Of a stretch of 64,000 bases of DNA, positions 18,720 through 29,480 are shown piece by piece (position 1 is the first letter of the stretch; each line of letters starts with the position of its first letter). The stretch is from NCBI GenBank assembly GCA_017984435.1, contig JAGNZK010000005.1:16976-80975 (forward strand), written 5' to 3'. This DNA is from Nitrosomonas sp. (lineage in GTDB: Bacteria; Pseudomonadota; Gammaproteobacteria; Burkholderiales; Nitrosomonadaceae). Below the pieces are notes generated by a model. The model ran no database searches. It worked only from the letters and a program-made list of their open reading frames with translations, and was not told the DNA's origin. The translations under genes and the position numbers were made by a program.

Positions 18720-19220
18720 TCAGTTGGCAATAGTGGAGTCCAACGGGTTAAGCGGCAATAGCTTTTCATAATATTGCCGCATGAATGCAGCGGGTGACAG
18801 GTAGCCGAGGCAAGCCTGTTTTCGTTGCCGGTTGTAGGAGATTTCGATGTACTCGGTGATCTCCTGTATTGCCTGTGCTCGGGTACGGTAGCGCCGATGG
18901 TAAATCAGTTCATTTTTGAGTGTTCCCCAGAAGCTTTCCATCGGAGCGTTATCCCAACAATCTCCTTTGCGGCTCATCGATGCTGTCATGCCAAACTGTC
19001 TCAGTAGTTTCTGGTAATCTTGTGCGCAGTATTGACTGCCTCGATCCGAGTGGAGAATCAGTCCCTTGGCCGGATGCCTGGCAGAAACACCTCGGAATAA
19101 GGCCTGCATGACCAAGTTTTTCGTCATTCTCTCACTCATGGCATAACCGACCAGTTCACCGCTGAACAAATCCTTAAGTCCAGCCAAGTACACCCAGCCT
19201 TCAAGTTCCGCTCCGGACAA
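18720..19220 (-). pseudogene. IS3-family OrfB transposase remnant
   Basis: Encodes the C-terminal part of an IS3-type DDE transposase. HSDRGSQYCAQDYQKLLRQFG carries the second catalytic Asp, NAPMESFWGTLKNEL the catalytic Glu, and YNRQRKQACLGYLSPAAF the typical tail. The first catalytic Asp region (DITYI) is missing, because the sequence begins abruptly at ELEGWVYLAGLKDLF. The stop codon lies inside the terminal inverted repeat, as usual for this family. It cannot be an active enzyme. Confidence 0.9.
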
Positions 19221-19464
19221 AGGTCTCTCGGGTGCGCTGGTGTGCCGCTCGAATCTCGATTTCCAGCTCGGTCAACGGCTTCTGATTCTTGCCAACATCA
19301 TCCAATTTGCCCAGGCGTGCTGCATGTATCCAGCTCTTCAGCGTTCCTGGCGGCAATGACAATCGCCTTGCCGCTTCAGATATCGTCAAACCATCCGCTT
19401 CATGCAGACTCACTGCCTGCGCCAGAAATTCCTGCGTGTAAATCCCTCTTGGTATCCGTTTCAT
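19201..19464 (-). pseudogene. IS3-family OrfA remnant joined to an OrfB fragment
   Basis: Starts MKRIPRGIYTQEFLAQAV with an intact helix-turn-helix (DGLTISEAARRLSLPPGTLKSWI). After LTELEIE the normal leucine-zipper end of OrfA is gone and the sequence jumps to IRAAHQRTRETF, a segment normally near the OrfB N-terminus, before running into a second junction near 19210. So at least two deletions have removed the OrfA tail and the OrfB middle. It could still make a short DNA-binding peptide. Confidence 0.82.
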
Positions 19465-19669
19465 CTCACTCCTCCATTTCCAGTATCTTATAGAAACGTC
19501 GGACTCCTCTTTTTACAGCTTACCTCAGTTCAGGGTGGACGAATTATTTTGAGGTTTGTTGAAGTCGCATGGATAAATACCCACATATGCAATCCTTTGC
19601 GAGATTTCCTGTCAAATCAGGTTTGCATCAGACACCAGTATATTTACATTGCTTTCCCGGATTGTTTAT

Positions 19670-21067
19670 TTACCCATATTTCTTCCGATTGCGTCGCCGT
19701 TTACTATGCGCACGCCGGGCTTCAGCCTCGGTCAGTGGTGCGGGTTTCTTATCGGCATAGGGATTATGTCCCACTTTAAAATCAACCCGAAGCGGCGTAC
19801 CCTGTAATTTGAAAACCTCGCGAAAAGTATTTTCCAGGTAACGCCGATAGGTTTCCGGCACATGATTCAGCATGCTGCCATGCACGATAATGAGCGGTGG
19901 ATTGGAACCACCCTGGTGGGCATAGCGCATTTTGGGGCGTGACATGCCGCCACGCGGTGGCGGATGTTTTTCAATTGCGGCAATTAACGCACGTGTTAGT
20001 TTGGGTGTGGATAAATCCGCCATGGCAGCAGCATAGGCTTTATCAATCGAAGGCAGCAGATTATTCGTGCCTGTGCCTTGCAATGCGGAGATATAGTGCA
20101 TTTGCGCAAAGCTCAGGAAAGCCATTTTACGCGTCAGCTCACGTTTGATGGTATCGCGCTGATATTCATCCAGCCCATCCCATTTATTCACCGCAATGAC
20201 CAATGCGCGTCCTGTTTCCAGTATAAATCCGGCAATATGCGCATCCTGATCGGAGATTTCATTTCTGGCATCCAGGACCAGCACCACCACATTGGCGTCT
20301 TCAATGGCTTGCAGGGTTTTGATCACCGAGAATTTTTCGATGGTTTCAAACACCTGTCCACGACGCCGTAAACCAGCCGTGTCGATCAGGGTATAGTGTT
20401 TTTCTTTATGCTCGAAATCGATATAAATACTATCCCGGGTCGTGCCTGGCTGATCAAACGCGATCACCCGTTCCTCACCCAGCAATGTGTTAATCAGCGT
20501 GGATTTTCCAACATTCGGCCGGCCTACAATGGCAATCTTGGGATGCCTGCTCGCGGGTGACTCTTCTTCAGCGTCTGGAAAATCAACCAATGCCCAATCG
20601 GCCAATTCCTTGATATTATCGCCATGCATCGCCGATACCGCGCAGGGCTCACCCAGACCCAATTCGTAAAACTCTGCGGTAACGACAGCCGTCATCATGC
20701 CTTCGGTTTTATTGACCACCAACAGAATATTTTGCCCGGATTTTCGCAGTTGCTCGGCAATGATTTTGTCGTGCGCAGTAACGCCCTGACGACCATCTAC
20801 GATAAACAGCACTTTATCCGCTTCGTCAATCGCTTGCAGTGTTTGTTTGGCCATGGCATGTAAAATGCCTTCTTTGATGACCGGCTCAAAACCGCCGGTA
20901 TCCATCACCAGATAGGGTTTATCACCCACCCTGCCCTGACCGTAATGACGATCCCGTGTCAAACCGGGGATATCCGCAACAATGGCGTCACGGGTACGGG
21001 TCAGGCGGTTAAATAAGGTTGATTTGCCGACATTCGGTCGGCCAACCAAAACAAGTGTGGGTTTCAT
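19670..21067 (-). CDS. der: ribosome-associated GTPase Der (EngA)
   Basis: 465 residues with two tandem GTPase domains, each with its P-loop: [14 protein letters not shown] at residues 8-21 and [14 protein letters not shown] near 182-195. Switch motifs DTGG and DTAG and the NKTEG and NKWDG base motifs follow. The C-terminal KH-like domain ends with a basic tail ([15 protein letters not shown]). Der is essential for 50S subunit assembly. It is the last gene of the bamB-der end of a conserved run; the IS remnant lies 142 bp downstream. Confidence 0.97.
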   Translation of the reverse strand: MKPTLVLVGRPNVGKSTLFNRLTRTRDAIVADIPGLTRDRHYGQGRVGDKPYLVMDTGGFEPVIKEGILHAMAKQTLQAIDEADKVLFIVDGRQGVTAHDKIIAEQLRKSGQNILLVVNKTEGMMTAVVTAEFYELGLGEPCAVSAMHGDNIKELADWALVDFPDAEEESPASRHPKIAIVGRPNVGKSTLINTLLGEERVIAFDQPGTTRDSIYIDFEHKEKHYTLIDTAGLRRRGQVFETIEKFSVIKTLQAIEDANVVVLVLDARNEISDQDAHIAGFILETGRALVIAVNKWDGLDEYQRDTIKRELTRKMAFLSFAQMHYISALQGTGTNNLLPSIDKAYAAAMADLSTPKLTRALIAAIEKHPPPRGGMSRPKMRYAHQGGSNPPLIIVHGSMLNHVPETYRRYLENTFREVFKLQGTPLRVDFKVGHNPYADKKPAPLTEAEARRAHSKRRRNRKKYG

Positions 21068-21158
21068 GATTTTTTGCTGCCAATGCTGTACACATTACGT
21101 GCCATTAAATTAAAGTACCGGTGAATCCTTGCGGACTCAAAAAGACTGACATAAATTG

Positions 21159-22409
21159 CTAGAATTGGACACTAAAAACGTAAACCCCGCCTTTAGCTGT
21201 TTGCACTGCAAATCCATCCGGCAATGAACTCGGCGGAGTTTGTATGGCGGTACCGTCAGTCGCAGAACGGGCTACCAATACACCATCATAATTTCGTAAT
21301 AGATTGACATAGCCTTGATCATCTCCGACCACAATATATTGTCCTCTTATGATGGGCGAGGATAATTTCTTACTCCCCAATCGGCTTTGTTTCCACATAC
21401 CGGCACCACTGAGCAAGTCATAGGCCGCAACAATGCCTTTCTCTTCAGTTACATAGACATAATCATTGTCCATAGTCAGACCGGCACTGCTCGACGCTTC
21501 ACGCGCCCATATTTGTGTACCGTCGTTAATTGCAAAACATGCCACACGTCCCTGGTAAGCAACCGCGCAAACAAATTGATTATTGACCACCGGTGAGCTG
21601 GTGACATCCGTCATGCGTTCCAGTTCAGTCACACCACGCGGCTGTGAAACAGTGACTTCCCAACCTAAGTTGCCATTAAATAAACTCATTGCCACCAATT
21701 TCCCACCGGGAAAACCGGCAAACACCGCACCGTGTGCCAGCGTTATTCCCGCAGTGCTGCGTACCGTCAATGAAGGAGTCGCGCCTTGATAAATCCATTT
21801 TCGCTTCCCATCAATAGCGTCAAGCCCAAATATCCGACCATCCAAAGTGCGTACCACTACAATATTATTTTGTATTTGCGGCGGACTCAAAATTTCACTG
21901 GTAACGGGCGCTTGCCATAACATATGCCCGGATTCATTATAAGCAAGCACTTCCCCCTTGAATGTTCCTATCAGAATCAACCCCTCACCAATGCCAACCC
22001 CGGCGGAGAATCTATTTTTAGTTTTTATCTGCCAGAGTTGTTTGCCGGTCGCCGTATCGTATTTCGTCAGCTTTCCTTCTTCATCCGCCACATACAATGC
22101 GCCATTGTCATATACCGTATAAAAAGATGCGATCTGATTCTCACTGACTTTGTCTTTCCATTTTAAAGGCATAGGATCGGTTGCCTTCAACGCATCCAGT
22201 TCTTCCTTTTCATAGACGATCACTTCTTCTTTAACAAAGATATCTGATAATTGTGTACTCATCGATTCGACGATTCGCGTATCAAACGGATTCATCGTGC
22301 CACAACTGGTTAGCAGCCAAATAATTCCTATCGAGAATAAAGATAATCGCCAAGACCTGACGGAATTCAATTGAACAATCACTTTACTGGGATACTTCTG
22401 GGCATTCAT
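21159..22409 (-). CDS. bamB: outer membrane assembly lipoprotein BamB
   Basis: 416 residues from the ATG at 22409, with AGGA close upstream. A TTG at 22487 would put an odd 26-residue extension before the signal sequence. Residues 20-37 are hydrophobic and end in the lipobox LLTSC, so it is an outer-membrane lipoprotein facing the periplasm. The rest is an eight-bladed PQQ-type beta-propeller with repeats such as GKQLWQIK, GKRKWIYQG and GTQIWARE. BamB supports BamA in inserting beta-barrel proteins. It is followed by der and preceded by yfgM, the usual order. Confidence 0.94.
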   Translation of the reverse strand: MNAQKYPSKVIVQLNSVRSWRLSLFSIGIIWLLTSCGTMNPFDTRIVESMSTQLSDIFVKEEVIVYEKEELDALKATDPMPLKWKDKVSENQIASFYTVYDNGALYVADEEGKLTKYDTATGKQLWQIKTKNRFSAGVGIGEGLILIGTFKGEVLAYNESGHMLWQAPVTSEILSPPQIQNNIVVVRTLDGRIFGLDAIDGKRKWIYQGATPSLTVRSTAGITLAHGAVFAGFPGGKLVAMSLFNGNLGWEVTVSQPRGVTELERMTDVTSSPVVNNQFVCAVAYQGRVACFAINDGTQIWAREASSSAGLTMDNDYVYVTEEKGIVAAYDLLSGAGMWKQSRLGSKKLSSPIIRGQYIVVGDDQGYVNLLRNYDGVLVARSATDGTAIQTPPSSLPDGFAVQTAKGGVYVFSVQF

Positions 22410-22514
22410 AGTCCTAAACAAAGCGAAGCGCGAACAACCCAATATTGTAATAAAAGCAGGCAGGTCTGCAAAGGGAATGCTCGCCAATCCGGATTCCGAG
22501 AAACATCCTAATAG

Positions 22515-23153
22515 CTACTCAGAATCACCCAATGCATCCAACTTCATTTGAACAATATTATAGTAATTATTGCTCTTACTCAGCTTATCAATGGCCGCTT
22601 GATAGCTAAGCCGTGCTTCGGAAATTTTTTTGGAAGCTACCAATATATCGCCTTTACGATCTGAATATAATCCTGCAAAAGTCTCTCCGTGTTGCGTATT
22701 CAGAATTCTTAACGCTTCATCATATTTTTCTTCATCCAGCAAGATGCCGGCAATTCTTAATCGCGCCACATCGTGCAGCGCCGTTTCTTTTGCATTATCG
22801 ATTATCCACTGCAGGTTTTGTATCGCACGTTTATTGTTACCTGCCTCGACATCGGCTTGTGCAGCAATGAACGCAGCACGAGGCGCATAACCGCTGGATG
22901 GAAAACCTTCGGTGAGCAAATGCGCCGCATCATTGATTTTTGCAGGTTCATTGGATAGCCGGACCTGCTGTAACAAAACATATAAATCAGCCGCCTGCTG
23001 TGCCTGTTGCTGTTGATAATATTTCCAAGCCTGTGTGCCGCCAATAGTAACCAGCATAGCTGTTAACAGGATTGTGGCAGCGGTACCAAACCTGTCCCAC
23101 CACGTTTTGATGCCGTCTATATTGTCTTGATCTTCGTGATTATAAGTTGCCAT
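22515..23153 (-). CDS. yfgM: YfgM-like TPR periplasmic chaperone-type protein
   Basis: 212 residues. A cytoplasmic N-terminus (about 22 residues), one membrane segment (TAATILLTAMLVTIGGTQAW, about 24-43), then a periplasmic tetratricopeptide-like domain (PF09976 type) with helices such as ADLYVLLQQVRLS and AIQNLQWIIDNAKETALHDVARLRIAGILL. In E. coli YfgM sits with PpiD at the Sec translocon and assists periplasmic folding. RBS AGGAAG is 7 nt from ATG. Position between hisS and bamB is the classic one. Confidence 0.9.
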   Translation of the reverse strand: MATYNHEDQDNIDGIKTWWDRFGTAATILLTAMLVTIGGTQAWKYYQQQQAQQAADLYVLLQQVRLSNEPAKINDAAHLLTEGFPSSGYAPRAAFIAAQADVEAGNNKRAIQNLQWIIDNAKETALHDVARLRIAGILLDEEKYDEALRILNTQHGETFAGLYSDRKGDILVASKKISEARLSYQAAIDKLSKSNNYYNIVQMKLDALGDSE

Positions 23154-23248
23154 GGTATCTTCCTGAATAAGTTCTGATTGGACAAATACTCAACGCATTG
23201 AGCGAACCGTTTATCGTATTAAATATTCCTATATTAATGATATAACAC

Positions 23249-24508
23249 TCATTTTCTAACTAATGCAGTCACTGCGCTTAATTTCACACTGGCTTGTTCG
23301 ATCGGCTCGCGCAATGGTTTTATGGTCACTTCTTGGGCTGCAACTTCATCCTCACCGATAATCAATGCATAATAAGCGCCCGTGGCATCCGCTTTTTTCA
23401 TCTGAGACTTGAAGCTGCCACCGCCACAATGCAAAATGACACTAAGTCCCTCATCACGGAGAAATTCGGCGCATTTCCAGGCATAATCCGTCACTTGCTC
23501 ACCCTGATGCACGATATAGATATCGGGAGCAGGTTGTGTCACTTGCTGACCGCATTCTTGCATCAACGTCAGCAATCGTTCAATACCCATCGCGAAACCA
23601 CAAGCTGGCGCGGATTTTCCTCCCACCTGCTCAATTAAACCATCATACCGTCCGCCTGCACAAACCGTTCCCTGTGCGCCTAGCTGGTCAGTCACCCATT
23701 CAAATACCGTGCGGTTGTAGTAGTCAAGTCCTCTTACCAAGCGTAAATTAATCTCAAAAGGAATGCCTTGTTCACGCAATATGCACTGCAATGACTCAAA
23801 ATGCATGCAGGATTCTTCATCCAGATCATCAATCAGCTTAGGCGCACCCCCAATGATTTCCTGCATGCCGGGATTCTTGCTATCCAGTATGCGTAGTGGA
23901 TTCGTATGCAAACGTCTTAATGAATCTTCGTCCAGATTGTCACGATGCTGTTCGAAGTATTTAATCAACCGTGTGCGATGTAATGCACGTGATTCAGCAT
24001 CACCCAGTGTACTGATTTCCAGACGCAATCCGGAGATTCCCAATAAATCCCACAGCCGAGAACACATCACGATCAGTTCTGCATCAATATCCGGCCCGGC
24101 ATAGCCCAGTGCTTCGACGCCCACTTGGTGAAATTGCCGATAACGCCCTTTCTGCGGCCGTTCATGCCTGAACATCGGACCAGAATAATATAATCGCTGT
24201 GGGCCTGCGTACAAAAGATTATGTTCGATGGCGGCACGTACACACGACGCGGTACCTTCAGGACGCAAAGTTAAACTGTCATTATTGAGATGATCGGTGA
24301 AGGTATACATCTCTTTTTCAACAATGTCAGTCACTTCACCAATGGAACGAATGAATAAATCAGTTTGTTCTACGATGGGGGTTCGGATATTCCGATAACC
24401 GTAAGCAGCAAGCCATTGCTGCACTGTCTGTTCAAAATATGCCCACCGATAGGATTCATTCGGGAGAATGTCATTCATCCCACGAATTGCTTTAACACCA
24501 TTAGCCAT
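23249..24508 (-). CDS. hisS: histidyl-tRNA synthetase
   Basis: 419 residues, a class II synthetase. Motif 2 is [24 protein letters not shown]. The histidine-specific motif [16 protein letters not shown] and motif 3 [10 protein letters not shown] are present. The C-terminal anticodon-binding domain starts near residue 325. Its ATG overlaps the ispG stop by one base (TGATG), so the two are translationally coupled. Confidence 0.97.
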   Translation of the reverse strand: MANGVKAIRGMNDILPNESYRWAYFEQTVQQWLAAYGYRNIRTPIVEQTDLFIRSIGEVTDIVEKEMYTFTDHLNNDSLTLRPEGTASCVRAAIEHNLLYAGPQRLYYSGPMFRHERPQKGRYRQFHQVGVEALGYAGPDIDAELIVMCSRLWDLLGISGLRLEISTLGDAESRALHRTRLIKYFEQHRDNLDEDSLRRLHTNPLRILDSKNPGMQEIIGGAPKLIDDLDEESCMHFESLQCILREQGIPFEINLRLVRGLDYYNRTVFEWVTDQLGAQGTVCAGGRYDGLIEQVGGKSAPACGFAMGIERLLTLMQECGQQVTQPAPDIYIVHQGEQVTDYAWKCAEFLRDEGLSVILHCGGGSFKSQMKKADATGAYYALIIGEDEVAAQEVTIKPLREPIEQASVKLSAVTALVRK

Positions 24509-25746
24509 CAGACAGCTTTTCTCGGATACTTTTCGCTAACATATTTATCGACGATCTGACGGAACTCGTTGGCAATATTGTCGCCTTTTAAAGTCACGGT
24601 TTTCTGCCCATCGACAAATACCGGCGCTACCGGCGTTTCACCGGAACCCGGCAGGCTAATACCGATATTGGCATGCTTGCTCTCACCAGGACCATTCACC
24701 ACACACCCCATGACAGCCAATGACATATTTTCAACACCTTCATATTGCTCGCGCCATACGATCATTTCATCACGCACATATGCCTGAATACTCTCGGCCA
24801 GTTCTTGGAAGTAAGTGCTGGTGGTACGACCACATCCCGGACAGGCCGCTACCAGTGGAACAAATGCGCGCAGTCCCATGGTCTGCAAAATTTCTTGTGC
24901 GACAATCACTTCCCGCGAGCGGCTGCCACCCGGCTCCGGCGTCAATGAAATACGGATGGTATCTCCGATGCCTTCCTGCAAAAGTACTGCCAATGCCGCT
25001 GTCGACGCCACAATGCCTTTGGAACCCATGCCCGCTTCTGTTAAACCCAAATGCAATGCATAATCACAACGTGCAGCCAATTCACGGTATACCATGATCA
25101 AATCCTGCACACCGCTAACTTTGCAGGACAAGACAATTTTGTTGCGATTAAGGCCAATCTCTTCCGCCCTGGCCGCACTTTCCAGCGCTGATGTAATCAA
25201 TGCCTCCCGCATCACATATTTGGCATCTTGCGGATCGCTGGAAGCTGCATTTTCATCCATAATACGCGCCAACATTTCTGGATCGAGACTTCCCCAATTG
25301 ACACCGATACGCACTGGTTTGTCGTATTTGCAGGCTGTCTCGATCAAGATGGTAAATTGTTCATCGCGTTTTTTGCCATGCCCGACATTTCCCGGATTAA
25401 TGCGAAATTTTGCCAAAGTTTTTGCGCATTCGGGATAACTGGTCAGTAATTTATGACCGTTAAAATGAAAATCGCCAACCAGTGGAACATGGCACCCCAT
25501 ATCATCCAAGCGCGCACGTATTCCCGGTACAGCACTCGCTGCTTCCATTGAATTGACAGTGATACGGACTAATTCAGATCCTGCGCGCGCCAATTGTGCA
25601 ACCTGCTCGGTAGTCGCCACCTCATCAACCGTATCGGTATTGGTCATCGATTGCACAACGACCGGTGCACCGCCACCCACCATGACGGTCCCAACCCGGA
25701 CACCCACACTGGATCGGCGCTTTATAGAAAAATCATTTTCAGACAT
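24508..25746 (-). CDS. ispG: 4-hydroxy-3-methylbut-2-enyl diphosphate synthase (IspG/GcpE)
   Basis: 412 residues. The N-terminal TIM-barrel has VQSMTNTDT and [11 protein letters not shown]. The C-terminal iron-sulfur domain holds the cluster ligands in ACPGCGRTT and [10 protein letters not shown]. It converts MEcPP to HMBPP in the MEP isoprenoid pathway with a [4Fe-4S] cluster. Length is close to other betaproteobacterial IspG proteins. It is coupled to hisS by a 1-nt overlap. Confidence 0.97.
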   Translation of the reverse strand: MSENDFSIKRRSSVGVRVGTVMVGGGAPVVVQSMTNTDTVDEVATTEQVAQLARAGSELVRITVNSMEAASAVPGIRARLDDMGCHVPLVGDFHFNGHKLLTSYPECAKTLAKFRINPGNVGHGKKRDEQFTILIETACKYDKPVRIGVNWGSLDPEMLARIMDENAASSDPQDAKYVMREALITSALESAARAEEIGLNRNKIVLSCKVSGVQDLIMVYRELAARCDYALHLGLTEAGMGSKGIVASTAALAVLLQEGIGDTIRISLTPEPGGSRSREVIVAQEILQTMGLRAFVPLVAACPGCGRTTSTYFQELAESIQAYVRDEMIVWREQYEGVENMSLAVMGCVVNGPGESKHANIGISLPGSGETPVAPVFVDGQKTVTLKGDNIANEFRQIVDKYVSEKYPRKAV

Positions 25747-25784
25747 AATTTAATTGTATATAGATCAAAAGATTACAAGCACTT

Positions 25785-27017
25785 TTACTTGAGTGTGAAA
25801 CGCGCGGTTCCATCTTGCTTTTTGTAGGAAGAAATATCAATTTCCGTATCATTATAAGTGAGATTAACACCTGACGCATTGCCTACAACAATTGACAATG
25901 GTTTTTTACCCGTAATAATTTGCTCACTTCCACCCTTTTTGAGTTGTTCGAATAAAGAAACACCCTTGCCGTCAACCACTTTGACCCATGAGTCCGCAGT
26001 AAATTTAAAATATAAATTACCCAAATCACTGGGTGCCACAACCGGTTTCCCTGTTTCTTGGACGAGGGGCTTGCTTTCTATCGGGATAACAATAGGTTCA
26101 ATTTTTATACCGGACTCCGTTGCCGAATTCTTCTCTCTGTTTATCGAGTCATTTGTTTCCGGTATCTTATTCGTTTGACCATTAGTCACATTCTTTACAA
26201 TTGCCGGTAAAGGCAATTGGATTTCCACCGACGTCTTTTCAGCGTCTGTCTTTACCTCATTATTGACAGAATTATTATCTGATTTTTTATTATTATCCTC
26301 AAAAATAAAATACCCTCCAAGGATCATAACAAATAAAACAATAACAATGATTAGTCGATTGTTACCGGAACTTTCCCGATTTGAAGCAAAGGATATTTGC
26401 TTATTCTTAAATGGTGTTCTCTCATAAGTTGATATCACCGGCGCTGATTCGGGAATGAGTTGCAGCAATGGAACAGGATCCAATTGTACAAGGTTGGCGT
26501 AATTGCGAATAAAACCTCGCAAGAATGTACGCCCTGGTAATTTCTCAAAATCTTCCTTCTCGATCGCTCCGATTTGTTGGACCGAAAGACGTAACTGCCG
26601 GGATACATCGTCTATGCTCATACCCTTGGCTACTCTTGCCCTACGTAATAGATGCCCGACACTTTGCACGACACTCGCTGAATCAATCGTATTCGGCTCA
26701 TTCTTAACTATCGAATCAAGACTTGTATTTATATTTTCGTTACTGCTCACTGCGATTTGCTCAATATTATTTTTGTTTTGATCAATAGGAAGTAAGCCCA
26801 AATCCGAAATCTGCGCTTTATCTAAGGATTCCACATCTTCTTTCTCCGACACTGGCATGCTTTCATTGATCGTTATGTTTCTCTGACTATTCTCCGTACC
26901 ATTTTCATGTTCAGTTCGCACTCTATAGCTTCCTATTGTTGTATCTAAGTCACTATTAACTGATTCTCTATTCCCTGGCAACTGGCCATTATTATCGCTG
27001 TGATTTAGCCCACTCAT
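25785..27017 (-). CDS. rodZ: RodZ-like cell-shape protein with long N-terminal extension
   Basis: 410 residues. An HTH_25 domain lies at about 113-185 (VGHLLRRARVAKGMSIDDVSRQLRL, then FLRGFIRNYA). One membrane segment (RLIIVIVLFVMILGGYFIFE) follows near residue 222, then a Ser/Asn-rich linker and a C-terminal periplasmic DUF4115 domain (LYFKFTADSWVKVVDGKGVSLFEQL). RodZ links MreB to the cell-wall elongation machine. The first 110 residues before the HTH are Asn/Ser/Glu-rich low-complexity sequence, longer than I expect for RodZ. The start is supported by TAATG coupling to the pilW stop. Confidence 0.88.
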   Translation of the reverse strand: MSGLNHSDNNGQLPGNRESVNSDLDTTIGSYRVRTEHENGTENSQRNITINESMPVSEKEDVESLDKAQISDLGLLPIDQNKNNIEQIAVSSNENINTSLDSIVKNEPNTIDSASVVQSVGHLLRRARVAKGMSIDDVSRQLRLSVQQIGAIEKEDFEKLPGRTFLRGFIRNYANLVQLDPVPLLQLIPESAPVISTYERTPFKNKQISFASNRESSGNNRLIIVIVLFVMILGGYFIFEDNNKKSDNNSVNNEVKTDAEKTSVEIQLPLPAIVKNVTNGQTNKIPETNDSINREKNSATESGIKIEPIVIPIESKPLVQETGKPVVAPSDLGNLYFKFTADSWVKVVDGKGVSLFEQLKKGGSEQIITGKKPLSIVVGNASGVNLTYNDTEIDISSYKKQDGTARFTLK

Positions 27018-27802
27018 TATTTAATTTTTCCTTCTCGAACTGCGGCTGCTTCTTTGGAATCAGGAAAATATTTTTGCAATTGAAAAATGTAGCTATCCGC
27101 GGCCGATTGATCACCGATTGCCTGCTCGATTCGTATTGCCAATAATAAGCTTTCAGGAGTCGATGTATTATTTTGCAGGAAAAGAACAAGTCTTGATTTC
27201 GCTTCAGCTAAATTTCCACGTTGAAAATCGATATCAACCAACCCAATCGATGCAGGTGAATAATTGGGCTGAATTGACAATGCTCTTTGGAAGAATAGTT
27301 GCGCCTCATTGTATTTCTGACGTTTAAGTTCACAAATACCCGCGTTGGTCAATGACATTTCTGGCGTTGGATAGAGCGGATCTTGCGCCGCAATCATAAA
27401 ATGATTAATGGCTTGATCCGTACGCTGCGCAAAACGTTGGCATAAAAACCATCCATAATTATTATGGATCTCCGAATTTTTAGGAGCTAACCGAATGGCT
27501 TGTTCGAAGTTATTCAGTGCCTTACTATCATCATTGAGTGTCATATTAATCAACCCCAGCACGTTGTGCGCCGGCGCATAATTGGATTGCGCCTGTAATG
27601 CCTCCGTCACCTCTTCTATGGCAACTTCTAGTTGTCCTCTATTGAAATATTCAGCGGCCAGCTCCGTATGAATTTTAGCGCTCTGATACGCTCGGTCTGA
27701 TCTAGCCTGACTCGACATTCCTTCGTCGATCGGTTGTTGTACACAAGCATTTAACCATAAAGAACATAGCAGTATATAAAAAACCAACGGAATTCTTTTC
27801 AC
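27017..27802 (-). CDS. pilW: type IV pilus biogenesis/stability lipoprotein PilW (PilF)
   Basis: 261 residues from a GTG that overlaps the rlmN stop (TAGTG). A signal with lipobox LWLNAC at about residues 15-20 makes it an outer-membrane lipoprotein. It is followed by about five TPR repeats (AAEYFNRGQLEVAIEEVTEAL, APAHNVLGLINMTLNDDSKAL and others). PilW/PilF pilotins help PilQ secretin assembly. Position between rlmN and rodZ is conserved. No other pilus gene is in the window. Confidence 0.92.
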   Translation of the reverse strand: MKRIPLVFYILLCSLWLNACVQQPIDEGMSSQARSDRAYQSAKIHTELAAEYFNRGQLEVAIEEVTEALQAQSNYAPAHNVLGLINMTLNDDSKALNNFEQAIRLAPKNSEIHNNYGWFLCQRFAQRTDQAINHFMIAAQDPLYPTPEMSLTNAGICELKRQKYNEAQLFFQRALSIQPNYSPASIGLVDIDFQRGNLAEAKSRLVLFLQNNTSTPESLLLAIRIEQAIGDQSAADSYIFQLQKYFPDSKEAAAVREGKIK

Positions 27803-28899
27803 TATACGATTTCCGCTTTTATATGTGCCGTGCGGCGTGTTTTATCTTTCACCTGACCCGCCAATTGACCACAAGCGGCTGCTATATCGTCTCCACGCGT
27901 TTTTCTGACCGTCGTAACAAACCCAGCTTGCATGAGCACATCACGGAAAACACGTACAGTCTCTGTTGCAGAACGCTTAAAACCGGATTCCGGAAACGAA
28001 TTAAATGGAATCAGGTTAAATTTACAGGGTGTATCTTGTACCAATTCTATTAGCTCACGCGCGTGCGCCACACTGTCATTAACGCCATCCAGCATGACAT
28101 ACTCAAAAGTTATAAAATCCCTCGGTGCAGCTGACAAATATCGTTGACAAGCAGCCAGTAATTCTTTAATCGGATATTTTTTATTAATTGGCACCAATTG
28201 ATCGCGTAAAGCATCATTCGGTGCATGTAATGAGATGGCTAGGGCAACCGGACAACGCTCACGCAATCGATCAATCGCAGGTACCAATCCCGAAGTACTT
28301 ACTGTAACACGCCGCCGTGAAAGACCGTAGGCGTGATCATCCAGCATCAAATCCAAAGCCGTAACCACATTATCAAAATTAGCTAATGGTTCACCCATGC
28401 CCATCATCACCACGTTACTAACAACCCGGTTAGTATCCATTGCAGTATCTTTCGAGTCCGCTTTGAGCGTTTTATTTGCAATCCACAGTTGTCCAATAAT
28501 TTCTGCAACTGTTAGATTGCGATTAAATCCTTGTCTGCCTGTCGAACAAAAAGTACAGGCCAAAGCACATCCAACTTGGCTCGAAACACATAAAGTGCCA
28601 CGATTTGCTTCCGGTATGAAGACAGTTTCTATACCATTATCCGCACCAACCGACAGCAACCACTTACGTGTTCCATCCGCTGCCACATAATCAGAAATAA
28701 TCTGTGGTGATTCAATCACTGCGAGTGTTGTCAGTTTTTCACGTAAACTCTTCGCTAAATCACTCATATCGACAAAATCGGTAATACCAGATTGATGAAT
28801 CCAGCGCAGCAATTGTTTCGCACGGAACGGTTTTTCCCCGATTTCCAGGCAAAAATCGGCTAGGCCCTTAACATCATAATTTAACAGATTGGTAGTCAC
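27802..28899 (-). CDS. rlmN: dual-specificity 23S rRNA/tRNA adenine-C2 methyltransferase
   Basis: 365 residues from a GTG. A radical-SAM core has the cluster motif [11 protein letters not shown] (CxxxCxxC, about residue 110). Other conserved segments are [10 protein letters not shown] and the C-terminal catalytic cysteine in [15 protein letters not shown]. It methylates C2 of A2503 in 23S rRNA and A37 of some tRNAs. It is coupled to pilW by a 1-nt overlap, starting the run rlmN-pilW-rodZ-ispG-hisS. Confidence 0.96.
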   Translation of the reverse strand: MTTNLLNYDVKGLADFCLEIGEKPFRAKQLLRWIHQSGITDFVDMSDLAKSLREKLTTLAVIESPQIISDYVAADGTRKWLLSVGADNGIETVFIPEANRGTLCVSSQVGCALACTFCSTGRQGFNRNLTVAEIIGQLWIANKTLKADSKDTAMDTNRVVSNVVMMGMGEPLANFDNVVTALDLMLDDHAYGLSRRRVTVSTSGLVPAIDRLRERCPVALAISLHAPNDALRDQLVPINKKYPIKELLAACQRYLSAAPRDFITFEYVMLDGVNDSVAHARELIELVQDTPCKFNLIPFNSFPESGFKRSATETVRVFRDVLMQAGFVTTVRKTRGDDIAAACGQLAGQVKDKTRRTAHIKAEIV

Positions 28900-28918
28900 G
28901 ATTCAGATGGCGAATGCT

Positions 28919-29344
28919 TTAACGAGAATAAACATTTAATGCCGGAAAGAAACAGGCAATCTCAATAGCAGCAGTTTCAGGAGCATCCGAGCCATGCACT
29001 GCATTGGCATCAATACTATCTGCAAAATCAGCACGGATTGTCCCTTTCTCCGCCTTCTTAGGATCTGTCGCTCCCATTAAATCCCGATTCTTTTTAATCG
29101 CATCATCTCCTTCCAAGACTTGCACCATCACAGGACCAGATATCATAAAATTTACTAAATCGCGGAAAAATGGCCGCTCACGATGCACTGCGTAAAATTG
29201 CTCTGCATCAGCTTGCGACAAATGCACCATACGAGCAGCAATGACCTTTAAACCATTTGATTCAAAACGCGAATAAATCTGTCCAATTACATTTTTTGCA
29301 ACAGCATCCGGTTTAATAATCGATAACGTTCTCTCAATTGCCAT
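28919..29344 (-). CDS. ndk: nucleoside diphosphate kinase
   Basis: 141 residues starting [18 protein letters not shown] at 29344, preceded by GGAG at 6 nt. An in-frame TTG four codons upstream is rejected because it overlaps that RBS. The catalytic histidine is in [12 protein letters not shown]. It balances NTP pools by phosphate transfer through phospho-His. It stands 19 bp before rlmN, the usual betaproteobacterial order. Confidence 0.97.
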   Translation of the reverse strand: MAIERTLSIIKPDAVAKNVIGQIYSRFESNGLKVIAARMVHLSQADAEQFYAVHRERPFFRDLVNFMISGPVMVQVLEGDDAIKKNRDLMGATDPKKAEKGTIRADFADSIDANAVHGSDAPETAAIEIACFFPALNVYSR

Positions 29345-29480
29345 TAAATACTCCAATAAATTAATAAATTAAACGCGTATTTTAACAAAAAATCCAAATT
29401 CAATCTGGAAAAACACACAGTACCATGTTGTGAGCAGAATATTTTGCTTAATGAGAATTCATTGCGAACCAGACTATCAT

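Larger units (their letters stand above)
18715..19527 (-). mobile_element. internally deleted IS3-family insertion sequence
   Basis: The ends are imperfect 27-bp inverted repeats: left 18715-18741 (TGAGGTCAGTTGGC...) and right 19501-19527, whose complement is TGAGGTAAGCTGTA.... I count 21 of 27 identical. Between them are the 5' part of orfA and the 3' part of orfB only. Total length is 813 bp against about 1.2 kb for intact IS3-group elements. No matching 3-bp target duplication is visible (AAA left, GTT right). It lies between the yqaA-like gene and der. It could only move if a full-length relative supplied transposase. Confidence 0.88.

Noticed and set aside
19740-19760. GCCGATAA on the minus strand inside der
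   Set aside because: The nearest TAAA is 18 rather than 15 bp away and the site is inside a coding region with no flagellar gene downstream.
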